Positions 59,205-64,000 of a DNA stretch of 64,000 nucleotides are shown here, in pieces. Positions within the stretch are counted from its first letter, which is position 1; each line of letters begins with the position of its first letter. The translations under genes were made by a program, and so were the position numbers. The notes under the pieces are model-generated. The model did no database searches, had not been told where the DNA came from, and worked only from the letters and a program-made list of their open reading frames with translations. The stretch is from Physella acuta (Eukaryota; Mollusca; Gastropoda; Physidae): positions 21,001-85,000 of the forward strand of contig NW_026731926.1 of NCBI RefSeq assembly GCF_028476545.1, in the 5' to 3' direction.

Positions 59205-59535
59205 GGTGGGCTGGTACAAGAAACAGGAATGTTGAGATGGGGTAGGTGGGCTGGTACAAGAAACAGGAATGTTGAGATGGGGTAGGTGGGCTGGTACAAG
59301 CCACGGGAATGTTGAGATGGGGTAGGTGGGCTGGTACAAGCCACGGGAATGTTGAGATGGGGTAGGTGGGCTGGTACAAGAAACAGGAATGTTGAGATGG
59401 GGTAGGTGGGCTGGTACAAGAAACAGGAATGTTGAGATGGGGTAGGTGGGCTGGTACAAGAAACAGGAATGTTGAGATGGGGTAGGTGGGCTGGTACAAG
59501 AAACAGGAATGTTGAGATGGGGTAACTGGGAAAAT
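59205..59535. repeat. Minisatellite, 40 bp unit
   Basis: Eight near-identical units 'ggtaggtgggctggtacaag' + 'aaacaggaatgttgagatgg'; two adjacent units carry 'ccacggg' instead of 'aaacagg'. All three minus-strand frames are open for most of the array. Confidence 0.95.
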
Positions 59536-59985
59536 ATACTAGTGCAATGCGGTAACCTGGAAAATGCTGGCTCAATAGTGTAATCGGGAAAATATACTAG
59601 CAAGACTATACTTATCTATGTGTTGTCAAATTAAACCCTCTAAATTACGGATATATACTTCGTTCTATGAACGTTAGTAGCAGTGGTACCTATATGGAAA
59701 GTAGCATGGAGAAATAACCACTATACCTCTTTTGCTCGTTACGTATTAAACCAAAAGACTTCAGTACTCCGCACTCAACATAACTGAAAATGCATTAACT
59801 ACTGTGAGAGTGTTTAAATCGGTGTTGGCAGTGCTGTAGGGCTCTACCTATATTTACGATATGTAGTCTAACAAATGAGACCTTATCAAATACTTCAAAC
59901 TGTTTACACCTAGCGCTCACGGTGGGGGAGGGCCATATGTCAAGCCACTCACGTTACCTGCTGCTTTTAGGCTTACTCGTTAGGT
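59536..59985. other. No gene seen
   Basis: A few decayed 'gtaacctgggaaaatatact' copies at 59521-59600, then unique sequence. Confidence 0.5.
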
Positions 59986-60480
59986 GGCCAGACAAGGTGG
60001 TTCTCGGTGGTTAGCTCAGGTGGTTCTTGGTGGTTACAGGTGGTTCTATGTGGCCAGGTAAGCTGGTTCTTGGTGGCTAGCACAGGTGGTTCTAGGTGGC
60101 CAGACAAGGTGGTTCTTGGTGGTTAGCTCATGTGGTTCTAGGTGGTTATCTGTGGCCAAGTTAGGTGGTTCTCGGTGGTTCTTGATGGTTAGAGTTGGCC
60201 ATGTTAAGAAGTGGTTTTTGTTGGTTGTCTCAGGTGGTTCCAGGTGGCCGGCCATATGTGGATCCAAGACTTACACAATAGGTGGCCGCGTTAGGTAATT
60301 CTAGGTGGCCAAGTAAGTGATTCTCTCTAATTACGTCAGGTGGTTCTGGACTACACGTTAAACGGTTCTATGTTGCTACGTCAAATAGTTCTAAATTGTT
60401 ACGTCAGGTGGTTACAGGTGCCCAAACCAGGTGGTTCTAAATGGCCACGTTTGGTGGCTCAAAAACAAACTAACAGGTAG
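59986..60480. repeat. Degenerate repeats of 'aggtggttctaggtggcca'
   Basis: About 20 loosely related units of 'caggtggttctaggtggcc' with frequent indels; older than the neighbouring arrays. Confidence 0.8.
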
Positions 60481-62139
60481 CCAACCAGAGCCAGGATAAC
60501 ATCATGTACCAAAGCAACGATAAATCATAACGACGGGTTTATCATTTGGTCCACACAAAACCACAACTTTTGTCGTCTTGATGTTTTTGGCTATAATACA
60601 TCTTTCATTCAATGCTAGCACACTGGGCCCAGAGAACGTGAAACATGACTTTTAAATTTCTATAGGCCCCGCCATAGTTACAATTACACCACCCAATAGT
60701 TATGTCCCGCCCCACAGGCTTGCATCAACTAGACATGTTATGTTTGGCCGAGCAGCTCCCCCACAACAAGTGAAGTACACAAAAACTTTGATAAACAAAA
60801 ACTTTGATAAACGTGTATGTCATCACGTTGTTCCAAAGGCTGCCAGGATGCCAGCCAGCATCAAGGCTTGGTACCGTGACGAGGTACGCCAACAAGACAA
60901 AACATGTTCGAACAATTTCTTTGTTTACAAGAAAACCAGGTGCGTTATTGTTACATCATTTTTTCCTTCAAGTTCGTAGATTCATTCCCCCCCCCCCCCC
61001 CACCAAATAAAAAACAATAGTCTATAATAGACTAATTAGTCAGACTAAAGTATAGACAAAATTGTTGCTGTGGTAAGTTAGAAAACAAGACAGGACGATT
61101 CAAAGATAAGGGTCTATGGAGAAAATACAAGAAATTGGAAGATATGATAAAATCATCATGTGTATCATCTGTATATATCATTTACACGTGAATATAAGAA
61201 AAACGTATTTTACGCCTCGTTGCAGGAGAAATATTTAAGATATTTAAGATAGAAAATTGATGTTGGAAACAGTTTCGTATACAAAATAATTCCGGCAACA
61301 TTTAAGCTGTTGTAAGTACGACTATAACAGTCAATTAAGTGGCTATTGCCTCTCTACATGCTCATTGTTGATTTTGACAGACAAGCAAGCTGGAGACTCA
61401 TAGAAAAAGACTTTTTTTAACGTCTCCTCGTCCCCACTAAAAAATTTTGATACATTTCTATTAGTTTAGTGTAATGCCTTAGTGTAATTGTTATAAAAAC
61501 ACAACCATCACATATCAGGAGAATTGTTCTAAAGATTTTTCAGTAATAAAAGCTAATGTGGTTTACAGATAAGTATATTTAAAAAGAAAAAATCCATTTC
61601 AAAAAGACGATACTACAGCTTGCAAAGTGAACACAAATTCACAAAATGTTGTTGAAAATAGAGGCGCACAACATATGCAAAAACACACTGCCGATATGCG
61701 GCTGATAATCTGAGTAAGAGCAATTTAAAACCGATAAATCTGTTAAAATGAAGCGCAAGCCAAAAATAATCTCACATCGCCTTCAGATTAAGATGGATGA
61801 TTTCCGAGCCAACACGTCTCAGACACAACAAGGTGATCACATGAAATTACTAACACAAATAATCTACTCATATAGCACTATTCCATTACACGCATCAACT
61901 TTATTTTACAACAACAGACGTGGGTACATATTACAATTTTTTAATTCAATGTAGACAGTTATCTGAAGTCAGAGGCAACAACTTAGCAATGCCCGTGTCT
62001 TAAGATTAAGGTGAACATCTTTAGTAATCATATTTTGTCTAATGTCAGAAATTATAAACTATATAAACTAGACAGGTGTTTTTAATCTAATGTACTATTC
62101 ACACACGTAAAAAGTTAACATCACAAATAGAACTATTTA
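60481..62139. other. No supported gene
   Basis: A short open segment at 60740-60960 ends at a possible donor (CCAG|GTGCGT), but the peptide is not recognised. The rest is AT-rich. Confidence 0.35.
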
Positions 62140-62207
62140 GAAGGGTTCGGTGTATGCGTATATGAAATAGTGGGGTTCGGTACCTACAAAAAGGTTACAA
62201 ACTACTG
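62140..62207. mobile_element. Fragment of the CAGGGGTTCTTAAAC-family MITE
   Basis: 'ggttcggtgtatgcgtatat' and 'agtggggttcggtacctac', ending 'aaaggttacaaactactg', match the right part of 40818-40992. The left part is missing. Confidence 0.55.
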
Positions 62208-64000
62208 AGCTAGATACTTTTACATTACTTCTCTATGACCCGAATGTACCCACATTCTTGCTAGCAGGAAAAGAGACAAAATCGCAGCAATTAACCGCAA
62301 TAATAAATTCTTGAAACCATGAGCTCTCTAGAACGGTAAGTGTAATATTCTTTGTGACCAAGAATAACATCACAAATGTATGCGTCTATAAGCTATCTCC
62401 ACTATCGTTACATGGATTTCACTAAGGCTTGTATAACAGTCATCAACGACAGTAAACATCGATTGTTATCATGAGAATATAGCAATTCACCACACACATT
62501 TTTTGTATCCAATATTGTGATCCGATCTAAACAATAACCTATACACAAAAAAGTCTATGGTAATCAAATGACGTAACACGCTGACCTTTATGGTCGCGTG
62601 CAGATGTAACCAATGAAGGTATAAGTAGTTTATTCCCCGCTCACCGTTACACAATCAATAATGAATGCCGCTAAGTGTGACATCTATTATTTAAAACCTA
62701 CGTCATCGTTGGGACTGGGCAGGGGAGCTATTTTTAGAAGACGTACGTCATTGCAATTACATGAGCCTTAAAACTTTTTTTTTTTTTAGTAATTAGTCTT
62801 TTAATTATTTCTTCGCTGAAAAAATATACTTGAGTTTTATACGAAAAAAACTGTAGAAATTGTATGCATATTTTATCCACGCTTCAAAATAACTGTATAC
62901 GTGGAAAGGGCCAAATGCGACTCTCGAACATACTAGCTAAACAATAAAGGAGAGGATGGGGATACAATAGGAAAGACGATGTATAACCATGTTTTGTGAC
63001 AACAAATCTATTGCAGTTTCGGGTTTCCAAGATGGAAATTATACCCTTCGAGGAATTATTTCTGAAAATAAAAATGTAAACATACGTTGATTAATTTTTT
63101 TTACAATCCAGACTCAAAACTTTGGGTGAGCAACTTTCCCCGAAAAGAAAATAGAATTTCCTTTTTTCTTTTTTAAAAAAAGGTGACATATTTGATATCA
63201 GTGACACAAATGGAGTCACACATAATCGACATACATTTATGGTTTGTTTGATTCTTGCCTTCGAATAACCTTTACACAAATATCGGAAAACACCTTTTCA
63301 TGACTCAGCATCATTTGCCTCAACACTTTGCCATCACAGTTACTGTTGGCACAATCACATCAACCTTACTCGTCGCATCAGCTCAAGTTAATAATGACTT
63401 ATTTTAAGAAACACTGTACTGATATTGACGCGAGTTCAAACAAATCATAATTTTTTGGCGAGGCTTTATTTGACGTACAGGTAAGCTGACAGTGGTGGTG
63501 AGGGGGGGGGGGGGGGGGGGAAGTGGGGGAGGGGGGGGGGGGGAAGCGTACTAAAATCGATTCTCTCCTGACTTCAACTATTGTTGTTATTCTTGGAGGC
63601 GCTTGGAATTCAGGCATTCCCGTTAGGTGTATGCTTACGACTAATTAAAAAAATAATATGCTGTTGTTGTTTTTCAAAACAAAGAAAATGTTACGATTTT
63701 TTAAATTTAAAATCAACCTCCAGTGTGTTATTTGTTATCTGTTATCTTGAAACTTAACGAAAGAGAAGGCATTATATATCAGTGAATAACAACTGCAGCT
63801 TAGACTGGATTACTAACATAACATTATGTGATTCAAGTATGGAAGACCATTAGTTCTTTCATCAAAAACAAGAAAGAAAAAAAAAACATCACATCAACTA
63901 AATCTATATTAATTTAAGCGACGCGAGGTTGTTAAAAACAGAGAAATACAATGAATCTATAAAGAATTAAAAAAAAAAAAAAGATCCTAAAGATCCTAGG
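62208..64000. other. No gene seen
   Basis: AT-rich. Long G runs at 63503-63545. No exon, tRNA or recognised repeat. Confidence 0.5.

Noticed and set aside
59081-59603. Ser/Pro/His repeat frames on the minus strand
   Set aside because: Three overlapping frames are open at once through a 40-bp repeat, which points to repeat artefact.
60740-60979. Short plus-strand gene
   Set aside because: The peptide is not recognised, and the only support is one possible donor; no partner exon found.

Overview
This is a eukaryotic, animal-type window from an invertebrate genome. A mollusc, probably a gastropod, is the best guess; it rests on tRNA-derived SINEs, hAT-type MITEs, heavy minisatellite content and a Polinton related to the C. 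elegans F54H12.2/F54H12.3 genes. The species is inference. Most long open frames outside 2.7-8.9 kb are by-products of tandem repeats and are not genes.

Region 1 (1-10.1 kb): a compact Polinton/Maverick-family element at 1649-9863 with about 0.9-kb terminal inverted repeats, AG...CT ends and a 6-bp target duplication (CACCAA). It sits inside a short hAT-type element (1563-10115) that keeps its own 8-bp duplication (CTTCTGTT). All genes face the same way, tightly packed: packaging ATPase, small basic protein, Lys-rich protein, chromodomain integrase, two-pass membrane protein, minor-capsid region, basic pVI-like/major-capsid block, adenain-type protease and a small protein with a faint PC4-like look. 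No protein-primed DNA polymerase B is visible and the interior has no room for one. The capsid block is broken in a few places; the rest looks open and the terminal repeats are almost identical, so the copy looks young.

Region 2 (10.1-19.9 kb): no gene recognised. It holds C-rich minisatellites, two more hAT-type MITEs, a SINE fragment, a (TA)n tract and AT-rich sequence.

Region 3 (19.9-40.5 kb, minus strand): thirteen exons of a host gene for a protein phosphatase 2A regulatory subunit of the B''/PR72 family (PPP2R3-like). Every exon has GT/AG borders and phases that match its neighbours, and the frame closes over 1707 nt to give 568 residues and a stop. The first exons were not found. Ten of the twelve introns carry their own minisatellite. 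Several arrays begin at a splice site, and both arrays flanking the second identified exon contain copies of that exon's coding edge with its splice site.

Region 4 (40.5-64 kb): no confident gene. It has long minisatellites (43.6-45.0, 45.5-47.0, 49.4-49.9, 53.4-54.4, 55.6-56.8, 59.2-59.5 kb), a 0.75-kb ATGT tetranucleotide block, a tRNA-SINE, hAT-type MITEs and the second, inverted copy of a roughly 0.6-0.75-kb dispersed repeat also found at 28.4-29.1 kb.

All identifications are by eye from motifs and remembered families; no search was run.
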